The notes under the pieces were generated by a model. The model had not been told where the DNA came from. It did no database searches and saw nothing but the letters and a program-made list of their open reading frames with translations. The position numbers and the translations under genes were made by a program. DNA of 64,000 nt from Natronolimnobius sp. AArcel1 (GTDB lineage: Archaea > Halobacteriota > Halobacteria > Halobacteriales > Natrialbaceae): the NCBI RefSeq assembly GCF_011043775.1, contig NZ_JAAKXY010000003.1, positions 744,001 to 808,000 of the forward strand, given 5' to 3'. How positions within the stretch are numbered: the stretch's first letter is position 1; the number at the start of each line of letters is the position of its first letter. Below are positions 27,496 to 37,548 of this stretch, one piece after another.

Positions 27496-28023
27496 TCAGG
27501 GCATCTCGTGAATCGTCAACTCGACGTCGCGTGGCGTGGTTCGGTCTTCGATATCCGTCACGAGTCGCTGGACGACGGTTTCGGCTTCGCTCAGGAGTCG
27601 GGGCTGGACCTTTGTGACGACCCAGTCCAGGGAGACGAATCGGGGGAGTGAAATCGCGTTTTTGTCCGCTGAGTAGGGATCATACACTGCATCGAAGTAG
27701 ATGCGACTCGCCATCTCGGCGTCTGGCGGTGCCGCGTCGGGTTCGGGTTCGACCCGCCACTCCCCGCGAGCGTCGATATCGTTCGTCAGTTGCCACTCGA
27801 GCGACTGGGGCGCGTCGATACTGGTGACTTTCGAGTTAGCTGTATAGTTGAGTTTCCACCATGCTAGATGCAGGTCGTACAGTGATCCGACGCCGCCGTC
27901 GCCGTGAACGTTGACCGATTTCAGGTGGTCCGTGTACCGCGGATAGTTGGTAAACGACCGCACGTACGGAAAGACCTCCTCGGGGGAACGATACGCGACA
28001 GTACTGAGGAGAATTCTGTCCAC
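27496..28023 (-). CDS. SRPBCC (START-like) family protein
   Basis: A 175-residue protein from GTG 28023, predicted to form the hydrophobic-cavity helix-grip fold. The signature is VAYRSPEEVFPYVRSFTNYPRYTDHLKSV, quoted here by its core EEVFPYV and YPRYTDHL. YDLHLAWWKLNYTANSKV and the acidic WRVEPEPDAAPPDA stretch are typical of the haloarchaeal group. Ligand unknown; such proteins bind lipids or hydrophobic cofactors. It is convergent with the cupredoxin gene, 16 nt apart. Confidence 0.82.
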   Translation of the reverse strand: MDRILLSTVAYRSPEEVFPYVRSFTNYPRYTDHLKSVNVHGDGGVGSLYDLHLAWWKLNYTANSKVTSIDAPQSLEWQLTNDIDARGEWRVEPEPDAAPPDAEMASRIYFDAVYDPYSADKNAISLPRFVSLDWVVTKVQPRLLSEAETVVQRLVTDIEDRTTPRDVELTIHEMP

Positions 28024-28166
28024 AGGCTGTGTAGGACGGAACCGAAAGTAAGGATTGCTATCTCTACAACCGAGGTCACACTCCCCATTTGTGGCGCTGT
28101 GCAACAGGTCACTCGAGTCGCCGATAAGTGCGAACCTTCTATAGCCATTGTCGGCAACGTGAGAGC

Positions 28167-28904
28167 ATGCGAGACGTGTGTATCGTTGGCGGGGGCGTGT
28201 CCGGCCTCGCCGCATCGATCTTTACCGCCCGTGCAGGCCTGGACACCCTCGTCGTCGACGGTGGCGAGCCAATCCTTGCCCGAAATGCCAGCCTCGAGAA
28301 TTACCCCGGCTTCCCCGATGGCGTTGACGCCCGGCGGTACCTGCAACTGGTCCGTGAACAGGCCGGGACCGCGGGTGTCGAATTCGAACTCGGACGCGTG
28401 ACGCGTGCCGAACCGATCACCGAGACGGCGCTCGAGGATGGGTTCGTTCTCGAAACGGACGGCGGGGAACCGCTCGAGGCGCGCCGGGTTGTGGCGGCGT
28501 CGTGGTCAGACAGCGACTATCTCGTTCCGCTGGATGTCGGACGACTCCAGCGCGGGAGCAAACACTTCGTCGACACAGATGATGCAGGGCGAACGGTCGT
28601 CGACGGCGTCTACGCCGCGGGTCGACTCGCGAACGAGCCACACCAAGCAATCGTTGCGGCCGGCCACGGGGCGAAAGTCGGCCTCGCGGTAATCCACGAC
28701 TCCGAGGCGAACTTCTATCACGACTGGGTCGCCCCGGCGGGCTACTTTACCGGCCGCGGTCGCGACATTCCGCCTGCCTGTGAAGAGATTGACGACGACG
28801 AACGACAGCGCCGAGATGAACAGGCACGCCAGACCATGCTCGAGGCGTTCGCGGAGCCGTTTGATGCGGAGCCGACAATGCACCCGAGCGTGGCTCAGGA
28901 ATAA
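28167..28904 (+). CDS. NAD(P)/FAD-dependent oxidoreductase, thioredoxin-reductase-like
   Basis: A 245-residue flavoprotein with an N-terminal FAD fold (DVCIVGGGVSGLAASIFTARAG) and a late GVYAAGRLANEPHQAIVAAGHGAKVGL motif. It lacks the CxxC redox pair of real thioredoxin reductase and the central NAD domain seems reduced, so it is a shorter haloarchaeal relative of unknown substrate. TATA-like ttctatagc at about 28137-28145 is 27 nt before ATG 28167, suggesting leaderless transcription. Confidence 0.82.
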   Translation: MRDVCIVGGGVSGLAASIFTARAGLDTLVVDGGEPILARNASLENYPGFPDGVDARRYLQLVREQAGTAGVEFELGRVTRAEPITETALEDGFVLETDGGEPLEARRVVAASWSDSDYLVPLDVGRLQRGSKHFVDTDDAGRTVVDGVYAAGRLANEPHQAIVAAGHGAKVGLAVIHDSEANFYHDWVAPAGYFTGRGRDIPPACEEIDDDERQRRDEQARQTMLEAFAEPFDAEPTMHPSVAQE

Positions 28905-28977
28905 GCACCGTCGTTCCGTTCTCGCCGAGTTCGGGTTGAATCGAAAGCTATGTTATTGCCAGTGCCTAGTGGTGACT

Positions 28978-29652
28978 ATGCACAGGCGCGGAATCTTGGC
29001 CGCGGCGATGGCAGTTGCCGTCGCCGGCTGTTCGTCCGACGAGGACGATTCGGCAGCCCACGAGGGTGAAGCCGACGCTGAGATTGTCGCGACCGACCTC
29101 CTCGAGGGCGAGACGAGTGGGACCGGATGGGGCCGCATCGAGGTCGAGAATCCAACAGCAGCTCCCCACGGCCGACTCGAGATCGATGCGTCGATCCTAG
29201 ACGAGGATGGCGACATACTCGCCGAGGCGACACACATCTCGGCGTATATCCCGCCGGAAACGACGCTGCGGTGGTACGTTCGCGCGACCGCTGAGAACGA
29301 CCGTCTCGAGGGCGGAGACATAATTGCGGAGATTACCGAAGCGACGACTCAACCCGAACGGACACGACTCGACGATGCGACGGTCCACGCCACCGACCTG
29401 TCGGTGGGCGGCGACGTCGTCAACGTCGTCGGCGAACTCGACGTCCCATCGACGGACAAACAGCGGGTGACGGTTATCGCACTGATCTACGATGTCGACG
29501 GCCGGCTTCGCGGGACCGGAACAGACATTCTGTACGATCCGGAGCCAGGAACCGCAGTCGAGTTCAGCGCGAACTCTAACGGCTTTCGTGCCCCCGCAGA
29601 GAGCCCGTCGATCGAGTCGTACGACGTCTTCGCGTTTGGCGAGCACGGATAA
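28978..29652 (+). CDS. Lipoprotein with FxLYD-like beta domains
   Basis: A 224-residue exported protein. MHRRGILAAAMAVAVAGC gives a signal peptide and lipobox with the lipid Cys at about residue 18. Two beta-rich segments follow, one around GWGRIEVENPTAAPHGRLEID and one around VVNVVGELDVPSTDKQRVTVIALIYD, resembling the FxLYD fold of surface proteins. Function unknown. A TATA-like gttattgcc is about 27 nt before ATG 28978. Confidence 0.75.
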   Translation: MHRRGILAAAMAVAVAGCSSDEDDSAAHEGEADAEIVATDLLEGETSGTGWGRIEVENPTAAPHGRLEIDASILDEDGDILAEATHISAYIPPETTLRWYVRATAENDRLEGGDIIAEITEATTQPERTRLDDATVHATDLSVGGDVVNVVGELDVPSTDKQRVTVIALIYDVDGRLRGTGTDILYDPEPGTAVEFSANSNGFRAPAESPSIESYDVFAFGEHG

Positions 29653-29696
29653 TCGCTCGCTACGCTTAACACGACGGCACCGAGAGTACGGAACGA

Positions 29697-30866
29697 ATGC
29701 TCGAGGGAATCAACGTCGCACTCGGGGTCACGGGATCGATCGCGGCCGTCAAGACGGTCGAACTGGCCCACGAGTTGCGACGCCAGGGAGCCGAGGTTCG
29801 CGGCGTGATGTCATCGAGCGCACAGGGGATCATCCACCCCTGGGCGCTTGAGTTCGCGACAGAAAACGACGTGGTCACGGAGATTACGGGCGCGGTCGAA
29901 CACGTCGACCTCTGTGGGTACGGCGGCTGGGCAGACGTCTTTCTCGTCGCACCCGCAACGGCGAATACGGTCGGCAAAATCGCCGGGGCCGTCGACGATA
30001 CACCAGTGACGACCTGCGCGACGACGGCGCTCGGTGCGGATACGCCCGTCGTAATCGCGCCTGCAATGCACGAACCGATGTATGACCACCCCGGCGTGCT
30101 TGAGGCAATCGATACCGTCGCCGAGTGGGGCGTCGACTTCGTCGATCCGCGACTCGAGGAGGGGAAAGCGAAAATCGCGAGCGAGGAGGCAATCGTTGCC
30201 GATGTGGCGCGTGCTGCAGGCGAGCAACCGCTTGCAGGGAAACAGATCGTCGTCACCGCGGGCGCAACCAGCGAGTCAATCGACCCCGTGCGCGTTCTGA
30301 CAAACCGTTCGTCGGGGAAAATGGGACGGGCTGTCGCAAAGGCCTGTTACGTTCGCGGCGCGGACGTGACGCTCGTCCAGCAGGGCTCAGACGTTCCCTA
30401 CGCCGATGTCCAACAGGTCGAGAGCGCGACCGAGATGCTCGAGGCAACCCAGGAGGCCTGCCAAAGCGCGGATACGCTGGTGTCGGCCGCGGCTATTGGC
30501 GATTACACCGTCGAGCCAAGCGACGAGAAGATTCGCTCAGGCCAGCACCTGACGCTCGACCTCGAGCCAGCGCCGAAACTGATCGACGAGGTGCGCGAGA
30601 CACAACCGGAGCTTCCAATCGTCGGCTTCAAAGCGGAGACCTCTGGAGAAGATGCTGCGATGATCGAACAGGCACGACAGACGCTCGAGCGGGCGGATCT
30701 CGCCTTTGTCGTTGCCAACGATGCGAGCGTCATGGGTGAGACAGAGACGCGCGCGCTGTTGGTTCATGCCGCAAACGTCGCCGCCTACGAGGGGGATAAA
30801 GCCGGGCTCGGAGCCGAGATTGCAGAGTCGATTGCAACAATACTGGGAGCCAACTCGAGTACGTAA
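29697..30866 (+). CDS. coaBC: Bifunctional phosphopantothenoylcysteine decarboxylase/phosphopantothenate-cysteine ligase
   Basis: A 389-residue coenzyme A biosynthesis enzyme. Residues 1-175 are the FMN decarboxylase (GVTGSIAAVKTVELA, APATANTVGKIA and the PAMHEPMYDHP active-site region). Residues 185-389 are the ligase (VTAGATSESIDPVRVLTNRSSGKMG, then SAAAIGDYTV and KPAPKL-like EPAPKL). Full length. TATA-like cgcttaac lies about 30 nt before the ATG. Confidence 0.93.
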   Translation: MLEGINVALGVTGSIAAVKTVELAHELRRQGAEVRGVMSSSAQGIIHPWALEFATENDVVTEITGAVEHVDLCGYGGWADVFLVAPATANTVGKIAGAVDDTPVTTCATTALGADTPVVIAPAMHEPMYDHPGVLEAIDTVAEWGVDFVDPRLEEGKAKIASEEAIVADVARAAGEQPLAGKQIVVTAGATSESIDPVRVLTNRSSGKMGRAVAKACYVRGADVTLVQQGSDVPYADVQQVESATEMLEATQEACQSADTLVSAAAIGDYTVEPSDEKIRSGQHLTLDLEPAPKLIDEVRETQPELPIVGFKAETSGEDAAMIEQARQTLERADLAFVVANDASVMGETETRALLVHAANVAAYEGDKAGLGAEIAESIATILGANSST

Positions 30867-31036
30867 GGCAGGGTTTCAACGGCCGCTACGAGTCACTGCC
30901 GGCGATACTGGGATGGCAGTAACTCGTTCTTTCGCACGGCAGGAGAATTATATAGGTGGCGTACCTGGCACGAATTAAGCGACTTGTGTGGGGATGGTGT
31001 GGCGGGAAAGCAACGGGACGAGTAAGGTGAGTTTCG

Positions 31037-31723
31037 GTGGCCCAGACACAACGACACGATACCACAGAGACAGACGGGACTGACACAACAGTCGAAAGCG
31101 ATGCATCGTCCGCAACCGACACCGGTGGCGAGACGGGCGGGACAGACTCGAGCGACAGCCACGAAACGGCTATTCCAGCCCTCTCCAAGGGCGAAATCTT
31201 CGAGGTGCTGCGAAACCAACGTCGACGCTACGTCTTGCACTTTCTCAAACAGGACGGTCGGCCAGTCGAACTCGGCGATCTCGCCCAACAGATCGCCGCT
31301 TGGGAGTACGAAACGACGCTCGAGGGTGTCACGCCTGCCCAGCGAAAGCGAGTGTACACGACGCTCCAGCAGACACACCTGCCGAAGATGGACGAAGCGG
31401 GCATCCTCTCGTTCGACTCGGATGAAGGCGTTATCGAGGCAACCGATCGAACGGGAGATATCAGTATCTACCTCGAGATCGTCCCTGGCCACGAGTTTGC
31501 CTGGCGCGAACTGTATCTCTCGCTCGGAGCGATTAGCTGTGCGCTGGTCGCCGCTCTCTGGCTCGAGATCTACCCGCTGACACTGCTGTCGAACCTGACA
31601 TGGGCAGGCATCATCGCGGTGACGGTGACACTGACTGCGGCGGTACATGGCTACTACGAGCAGAACATGCGCCTCGGTGCTGGCGAGCAGCCACCCGAAT
31701 TGAGTTACCGAGCGGACGACTGA
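31037..31723 (+). CDS. DUF7344 winged-helix membrane protein
   Basis: A 228-residue haloarchaeal protein. After an acidic Ser/Thr/Asp tail, residues 50-130 form a winged helix of the DUF7344 type (LSKGEIFEVLRNQRRRYVLHFLK...), and two hydrophobic helices lie near 155-205. It is probably a membrane-anchored DNA-binding regulator. The start is a GTG at 31037. A TATA-like ttatatagg lies near 30948-30956, further upstream than for a leaderless gene, so a 5' leader is likely. Confidence 0.78.
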   Translation: MAQTQRHDTTETDGTDTTVESDASSATDTGGETGGTDSSDSHETAIPALSKGEIFEVLRNQRRRYVLHFLKQDGRPVELGDLAQQIAAWEYETTLEGVTPAQRKRVYTTLQQTHLPKMDEAGILSFDSDEGVIEATDRTGDISIYLEIVPGHEFAWRELYLSLGAISCALVAALWLEIYPLTLLSNLTWAGIIAVTVTLTAAVHGYYEQNMRLGAGEQPPELSYRADD

Positions 31724-31889
31724 GAACTGTACGTCAGTTCCGGGCAACTGCGATCCACGCAGTGATTGCGCCGATAGATCAGTACAGTAATCCGTTTGAT
31801 GGCGGTCACCCGAAAATTGCTGCCTGTCAACGACCGACTGGGTCCACACGTATCGTCAACTTTTACTCCGCTACCAACACACCCACGAC

Positions 31890-32459
31890 ATGGATCAACT
31901 CAAGCGGTCGCTTCTCGAGGCTCCGATCATCGAGAAAGAAGGCTATCACTACTTCGTCCACCCAATCAGTGACGGCGTTCCAAAACTCGATCCGACGCTC
32001 CTCCGTGAGATCGTTATCCGAATCATCCGCAAGGCACAGTTGGATGAAGTCGACCGAATCGTCACCCCCGCCGCCATGGGGATCCACATCTCGACGGCCG
32101 TCTCACTGATGACGGACATTCCGCTGACCGTGATCCGAAAGCGCCAGTACGGCCTCAAAGACGAGGTCGCAATCTCCCAGAAAACGGGCTACTCGGAAAA
32201 CGAGATGTACATCAACGACGTGCGCGAGGGTGAGCGCGTGCTCGTCCTCGATGACGTGCTCTCGACCGGCGGCACGCTCGCATCTGTGCTCGAGGCACTC
32301 GACAACATTGGTGCCGAAGTGATCGACACGGTCGCCGTCATCAAGAAAGTCGGCGGCGAGAACAAAGTCGACGACGCAGGCTACAACGTCAAGACGCTGA
32401 TCAACGTCGACGTGATCGACGGCGAAGTTGTCATTATCGACGAAAACGGCGACGACTGA
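31890..32459 (+). CDS. hpt: Hypoxanthine/guanine phosphoribosyltransferase
   Basis: A 189-residue purine-salvage enzyme converting hypoxanthine or guanine plus PRPP to IMP or GMP. The PRPP-binding motif is [13 protein letters not shown] near residues 118-130. The archaeal Hpt family start ([29 protein letters not shown], key residues DQLKRSL and YHYFVHP) is present. TATA-like cttttact about 27 nt before the ATG supports a leaderless transcript. Confidence 0.93.
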   Translation: MDQLKRSLLEAPIIEKEGYHYFVHPISDGVPKLDPTLLREIVIRIIRKAQLDEVDRIVTPAAMGIHISTAVSLMTDIPLTVIRKRQYGLKDEVAISQKTGYSENEMYINDVREGERVLVLDDVLSTGGTLASVLEALDNIGAEVIDTVAVIKKVGGENKVDDAGYNVKTLINVDVIDGEVVIIDENGDD

Positions 32460-32477
32460 CGGCGGCCCGGTTCACAC

Positions 32478-33014
32478 TCACTCCTCAGTGATTTTAATCG
32501 TTGTTTCAGCTGCTAGCCCAGCCGCTTCGGCACCATCGACGTTGATTCTCGCGCCGATCGTGTACGTTCCTGGCGGGGCCCGCTCCCACTCCGTCTCGGA
32601 GACTCGGAAAACCTGTTGCCACCGCTTGGGGAACCGTTTTCGCTCGCCACGATTGAATTCGAACTGGCCAGGATCTGCTGCGTACTCGAGGTCGAATTGC
32701 GCGGCTTCGTCGTGGCCGTCAATACTCCACGTCCAGCGCACCTGTGACGTTGTCGACAGCGCGACTGGGAACGGCAATGTGTTCCGCATTGTTACCAGAA
32801 ACGGTACCGACTCGTCAGGGCTGTACTCAGTCCGCGGCGTTGCAATACTGACTGAGACGCCGTAGCGTCGCAGTCTCTCGGGAACGACCCGTTGGCTCAG
32901 CGCAAGCGAGTTCATCGATCGCATCGCAGACGGCCGATCTTTTGATTCGCTCGTCGGTGAAAACGGATCGTCATCATCCCGACGGAGCGCGCTCGAGTCG
33001 TAGATTCGCCGCAT
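32478..33014 (-). CDS. DUF7974/BsuPI-like beta-sandwich protein
   Basis: A 178-residue haloarchaeal protein of unknown function, convergent with hpt 18 nt away. The N-terminal 45 residues are charged and likely disordered. Residues 50-178 form an Ig-like beta sandwich (STPRTEYSPDESVPFLVTMRN..., TWSIDG, PPGTYTIGARI) resembling BsuPI-type and CopC-like domains. There is no signal peptide, so it is presumably cytoplasmic. Confidence 0.7.
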   Translation of the reverse strand: MRRIYDSSALRRDDDDPFSPTSESKDRPSAMRSMNSLALSQRVVPERLRRYGVSVSIATPRTEYSPDESVPFLVTMRNTLPFPVALSTTSQVRWTWSIDGHDEAAQFDLEYAADPGQFEFNRGERKRFPKRWQQVFRVSETEWERAPPGTYTIGARINVDGAEAAGLAAETTIKITEE

Positions 33015-33060
33015 ACGTCTGGAGTAGCAACCCGACGACCAAAAGGAAGCGGGTTATGGG

Positions 33061-34428
33061 TTAATCGTCGGCCGCAACGTTGCCTGTTCCGCCTACATCG
33101 TCAGTATCGCCGTACACACCGTCGCCTGCGTACGCATCATCATACAACAGACATGAGATACGGTGGCTGTCACCGACTGTATACTGGTCGGGGCGATCGT
33201 GTTCACAGGGTGATTCGAACGCCGCCTCGAGGTCCTCACTTGCAGCCTCGATGTTGCCCGCGGCAAGCGCTTTGATCACGTCATCGATGACGGCTTCGAC
33301 AGACGGATCGCTGAATGATTCGGGAAAGCCAAACTCGTCTCTGATTGCCGACCAGAGTGCATCGGGATCAACATCACTGGAATCTCGATGCCCTTCATCG
33401 ACCTCCTCAGCACCCTCGAGAGAGACAACACCCTCGAGAATCTCAGCATTTCGGACCCGAAGTTTGAACGTCATAAGAGAGCGCCACACACCGTCTTCGA
33501 ACTCGTAGCCCTCAGGTTCGATGACTCGCGGACATCTGGTGTGGAATCGACAGCCAGTGGGTGGATCGATAGGCGATGGAACGGTTCCAGGAAGGATTAT
33601 CCGGTCGCCCTCCCAAAGCGGGTCAGGTTCCGGAATTGCTGACAACAGGGCCTCCGAGTACGGATGATACGGCGGCTGGAATACCTCAGTAGTGGACCCA
33701 ACCTCTGCGAACGAGCCGAGATACATGACTGCGACTCGGTCAGAGATATGTTCAACGACACTCAGGTCGTGTGCAATGAAAATATACGAGAGGTTAAACT
33801 CCGTTTGCAGATCCTCGAGCAGGTTGAGAATCTGTGCCTGAACGGAGACATCCAGTGCACTCACCGGTTCGTCACAAATGATGATCTCAGGGTCGACTGC
33901 AAGCGCACGGGCAATCCCGATCCGCTGGCGCTGTCCACCTGAGAACTCGTGTGGATATCGCTGGGCGTGACTCGGATTCAGTCCAACCGTCTCGAGGAGG
34001 TCATAAATCCGGTCTTCACGGTCGTCGCCGCTGGCGATATTGTGAACATCAAGTGGCTCACCAATGATATCGCCGACAGTCATCTTCGGGTTCAAACTCG
34101 AGAACGGGTCCTGGAAGATGTACTGGATATCCGTGCGGATGTCACGCATTTCGCTGTTCGACAGTTCGGTTAGATCTGCGTCTCGGTAGTAAACCGAGCC
34201 CTCAGTTGGTTCAACAAGTTGTAGCAGTGATCGGCCAAGCGTACTTTTTCCACAGCCACTCTCACCGACAACGCCCAGCGTTTCGCCCTCATGCAGTTCA
34301 AAGCTCACGCCGTCGACGGCTTTGACCCACGAAGTCGACCCGATGAGATTCTCGATGAAGCCATCGTTCGCTCGATAGTACTTTTTGAGGTCGTCAACAC
34401 GTAGAATCGGCTCATCGTCACTAGTCAT
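33061..34428 (-). CDS. dppF: Peptide ABC transporter ATP-binding protein (DppF/OppF type)
   Basis: A 455-residue ATPase from ATG 34428 (GTG 34437 possible). Walker [11 protein letters not shown]-loop [10 protein letters not shown], signature [15 protein letters not shown], Walker [13 protein letters not shown] and switch His in IAHDLS are all intact. The C-terminal oligopeptide-transporter extension ([10 protein letters not shown]...) contains an additional acidic stretch of about 110 residues before the final [10 protein letters not shown], so the protein is longer than bacterial OppF. It starts inside the end of dppD (8-nt overlap). Confidence 0.9.
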   Translation of the reverse strand: MTSDDEPILRVDDLKKYYRANDGFIENLIGSTSWVKAVDGVSFELHEGETLGVVGESGCGKSTLGRSLLQLVEPTEGSVYYRDADLTELSNSEMRDIRTDIQYIFQDPFSSLNPKMTVGDIIGEPLDVHNIASGDDREDRIYDLLETVGLNPSHAQRYPHEFSGGQRQRIGIARALAVDPEIIICDEPVSALDVSVQAQILNLLEDLQTEFNLSYIFIAHDLSVVEHISDRVAVMYLGSFAEVGSTTEVFQPPYHPYSEALLSAIPEPDPLWEGDRIILPGTVPSPIDPPTGCRFHTRCPRVIEPEGYEFEDGVWRSLMTFKLRVRNAEILEGVVSLEGAEEVDEGHRDSSDVDPDALWSAIRDEFGFPESFSDPSVEAVIDDVIKALAAGNIEAASEDLEAAFESPCEHDRPDQYTVGDSHRISCLLYDDAYAGDGVYGDTDDVGGTGNVAADD

Positions 34429-35494
34429 CGGACTCACCTTCTGGAATCTGTGTGCCCGCTATCTCGCCCTCGACGTGGACATCGTAGTCCAGTCCCTGTG
34501 TCAGGTCGCCAGAGTACTCGAGACACGCTGCGGCGCGGTCGGAGTCGGCTCCACTTGCGTCCTCGCCAGTTTCGGGATGGAGTAACTGGGGCTCTTTCAG
34601 TGTACAGGTCTCTTCGGCGTACGGACAGCGTGGATGGAAGCTACACCCGCTTGGGAGTTCAACGAGGTCGGGCATTGTTCCCGGAATCGTCTGGAGTCGT
34701 TCGCGAGTGTTGCCAACGCGCGGGATCGAACTCATCAGCCCAACCGTGTAGGGATGTTTTGGGTCATAGTACAACTCCTCAACCGGCGCTTTCTCGACAG
34801 CCTTCCCTGCGTACATAACCATCACGCGATCACACACTTCGGCGACGACACCGAGATCGTGCGTGATCAGTTCAACTGCAGTGTTGTACTCACTGGCTAA
34901 GTTCTCGATCAACTCGAGAATCTGGGCCTCGATCGTCACATCGAGGGCTGTCGTTGGCTCATCACAGATCAGCAGGTCAGGATCACACGACAACGCCATT
35001 GCGATCACTGCACGCTGTTGCATCCCACCGGAGAACTGGTGTGGGTAATCATCGTACCGGGTTGCTGGTTCTGGAATACCCACCTCATCGAGTAGTTCGA
35101 TCGTTCGGTCTTTCGCCTCCTGTTTGTCGTATCCGAGGTGATGACGGACCGCCTCAGCAATTTGTTCCCCGATCGTGTACACCGGGTTCAGTGCTGTCTG
35201 GGCGTCCTGGAAGATCATGGCAATCTCGTTGCCACGAATGTCGCGCATCTCTGATTCGCTCAACTCGAGGAGGTTTTGACCTTTGAACAGGATTTCGCCA
35301 CTCTCGATGCGACCGGGGTTGTCGATCAACCGCATCAGTGAGAGTGATGTGACGCTCTTTCCGGCACCACTCTCGCCGACGACCCCGAACATTTCACCGC
35401 GTTCGATTCGGAACGAGAGATCGTTGACCGCCTGTACGACACCCTCTGACGTGTAGAAGTTCACGTTCAGATCGCGAACCTCGAGAAGTGCCAT
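34421..35494 (-). CDS. dppD: Peptide ABC transporter ATP-binding protein (DppD/OppD type)
   Basis: A 357-residue ATPase with Walker A GESGAGKS, signature [15 protein letters not shown], Walker [14 protein letters not shown], switch ITHDLG, and the Cys-containing C-terminal [12 protein letters not shown] segment of the oligopeptide group. It forms a heterodimer with the DppF-type subunit beneath the two permeases. Its ATG overlaps the dppC stop by one nt. Confidence 0.92.
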   Translation of the reverse strand: MALLEVRDLNVNFYTSEGVVQAVNDLSFRIERGEMFGVVGESGAGKSVTSLSLMRLIDNPGRIESGEILFKGQNLLELSESEMRDIRGNEIAMIFQDAQTALNPVYTIGEQIAEAVRHHLGYDKQEAKDRTIELLDEVGIPEPATRYDDYPHQFSGGMQQRAVIAMALSCDPDLLICDEPTTALDVTIEAQILELIENLASEYNTAVELITHDLGVVAEVCDRVMVMYAGKAVEKAPVEELYYDPKHPYTVGLMSSIPRVGNTRERLQTIPGTMPDLVELPSGCSFHPRCPYAEETCTLKEPQLLHPETGEDASGADSDRAAACLEYSGDLTQGLDYDVHVEGEIAGTQIPEGESDD

Positions 35495-36522
35495 TAGCCA
35501 CCACCTCCATGCATCTGTACGTCCTCAGCCTGTGCATCGAACGAGTCGTTGATTCCGTCACCAATCATGTTGATTGCCATTACGAAGATGAAGATTGCAC
35601 CGCCTGGGAAGATCGTTGCCCACCACGGGATCGGCGTTTGGACCATCGACGAGAGCGCGCCGTCGAGCATAGTCCCCCATTCTGCAGTCCCGGATGGCAT
35701 CCCGAGTCCGAGGAAACCGAGTGCAGCAACGCCAATGACGATTGTCCCTGTCGAAAGCGTCGCTTGAACAACGGCAGGTGGGATTGCATTTGGAACGATG
35801 TGTTTGAAGATAATCCGCCGGTCGCTCGCGCCGAGCGCTTTCGCCGCGAGCACGTACTCGTTTTCTTTGATGCTCAGTATCTCGCCCCGTATCAGTCGGG
35901 CATACGCAGCCCATCCCGGTAAGGCGAACGCGGCAACCAACTGCCAGTATCCCCCGCCGAACATTGCGACCAGCACCAGCGCGAGGACAAGTGCAGGGAA
36001 CGCGAACACGACGTCCAGGACACGCATCAGAATTTCGTCGATCCAGCCGCCGTAGTAGCCGGCGATAGCACCCACGAAGATACCGAACGAGAACGTAAGC
36101 GCCACGACAACAAAGCCAATCGAGATGCTGTACCGACCGCCATAGAGCACCCGCGAGAAGATATCGCGACCGTCACCGTCAACACCCATTGGGTGTGACA
36201 GCGACGGCGATGCGTACCGCTCCGGACCGCCCGGCTCGAGGTAGAGAATCGCCTGCGGATCGTGCGGCGCGAGCGAGAGGGGCTGAATAGGGAACCCCAT
36301 TACGGTAATCGGTCGTGCCAGTACTGCGAGGGCGATCATAACAAGCACGATACCGGTACCGAGCATTGCGCTTCGGTTTCGTCGGAACCGTCGCCACGCT
36401 CGTGCGTATCGGCTGTCTGTACCACCTTCAACCCCTGTACTCCAGTCTGAAAGGGTCTCACGGTCCCGTACGCGCTCAGCGTCGAAGCCCGTGATTTGAA
36501 TCCGTCCTCGTTCTGTAGACAT
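35494..36522 (-). CDS. dppC: Peptide ABC transporter permease (DppC type)
   Basis: A 342-residue permease with an N-terminal cytosolic segment, five or six membrane helices, and the EAA-type coupling loop (KALGASDRRIIFKHIVPNAIPP). The large extracytoplasmic loop between helices 1 and 2 (PERYASPSLSHPMGVDGDGRDIFSRVLYGGR, quoted by its HPMGVDGDGRDIFSR core) is typical of DppC. It pairs with DppB as the translocation channel. Confidence 0.92.
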   Translation of the reverse strand: MSTERGRIQITGFDAERVRDRETLSDWSTGVEGGTDSRYARAWRRFRRNRSAMLGTGIVLVMIALAVLARPITVMGFPIQPLSLAPHDPQAILYLEPGGPERYASPSLSHPMGVDGDGRDIFSRVLYGGRYSISIGFVVVALTFSFGIFVGAIAGYYGGWIDEILMRVLDVVFAFPALVLALVLVAMFGGGYWQLVAAFALPGWAAYARLIRGEILSIKENEYVLAAKALGASDRRIIFKHIVPNAIPPAVVQATLSTGTIVIGVAALGFLGLGMPSGTAEWGTMLDGALSSMVQTPIPWWATIFPGGAIFIFVMAINMIGDGINDSFDAQAEDVQMHGGGG

Positions 36523-36534
36523 CTGTGTGACCTC

Positions 36535-37485
36535 CTAGTATCTAATTCGTGGATCGAGCAGTGCGTAGACCAGATCTGCGAGTAAATTCATCACGATGAT
36601 CACGATGCCGATGAACAGCGTAATTCCCATGATCACGTAGTACTCACGATCCTCAATTGCGCCGATGAACTCGTAGCCAAGCCCCGGCCACGCGAACACG
36701 ACCTCAACGACAACCGACCCTGCAAGAATCCCTGCCGTGATGAACGCAGCAACCGTCACGACCGAGATGAGCGAGTTCCGAAGGACGTGTTTCAGGATCA
36801 CCGTCCGCTCAGGCAATCCTTTCGCTCGAGCGGTCGTGACGTAGTCTTTGTTGAGTTCTTCAGCCATCGACGAGCGCATAATCCGCATCATCGTTGCGGC
36901 AGAAGCGGTTCCAATCGTAAGTCCCGGTAAGATAAGATGGAACAGCATTTCTGGATGATACAGCGGCTGGCGTGGCGGAAGGACGGTCCAGGGTCCAAGC
37001 GAGACAGCAAAGACAAGGATCAGGATCAGGCCGAGCCAGAAGTTCGGAATTGCGATCCCTGCAAGTGCGATGACTCGGCTCACGTCATCTGCGAGTTGCT
37101 GTCGGTTCATCGCCGCATAGATACCCGTTGGAATTGCGATTACGATTGCGAACACCCATCCGAAAATCCCCAGTGCAATCGTCGGCGGAAGCCGCGTGAG
37201 GATAATGTCACTGACTGGCCGTCCAGATTGGATCTCGGTTCCAAAATCGAGGGTTAAGACGCCGGTTGCCCAATCGAAATACTGGACGTAGACGGGCTGG
37301 TCGAGGCCGTGTTCAGCACGGAGTGCCGCCCGATCGGCCTCAGTCGCTTCAGGTTCCAGTGCGAGAATGAAATTAACCGGGTCCCCCGGTGTCAAGTGAA
37401 CTAGTGCAAATGTAAGTACCGACACGCCAAAAAGCGTCGGAACCACAAGCAATAGTCGTTTGAGTGCGAAACGTCGTAAGCTCAT
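36535..37485 (-). CDS. dppB: Peptide ABC transporter permease (DppB type)
   Basis: A 316-residue permease with six membrane helices and the family coupling loop (ARAKGLPERTVILKHVLRNSLI). N-terminal RFALKRLLLVVPTLFGVSVLTF and LTPGDPVNFIL are DppB hallmarks. It lies between the binding protein, 63 nt upstream, and dppC, 12 nt downstream. Confidence 0.92.
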   Translation of the reverse strand: MSLRRFALKRLLLVVPTLFGVSVLTFALVHLTPGDPVNFILALEPEATEADRAALRAEHGLDQPVYVQYFDWATGVLTLDFGTEIQSGRPVSDIILTRLPPTIALGIFGWVFAIVIAIPTGIYAAMNRQQLADDVSRVIALAGIAIPNFWLGLILILVFAVSLGPWTVLPPRQPLYHPEMLFHLILPGLTIGTASAATMMRIMRSSMAEELNKDYVTTARAKGLPERTVILKHVLRNSLISVVTVAAFITAGILAGSVVVEVVFAWPGLGYEFIGAIEDREYYVIMGITLFIGIVIIVMNLLADLVYALLDPRIRY

Positions 37486-37548
37486 AGCAAATATTGTGGA
37501 AGGGGTGATTAAATATGTTGCCGGTATTTATTCGAGACTCTCCGCTGA

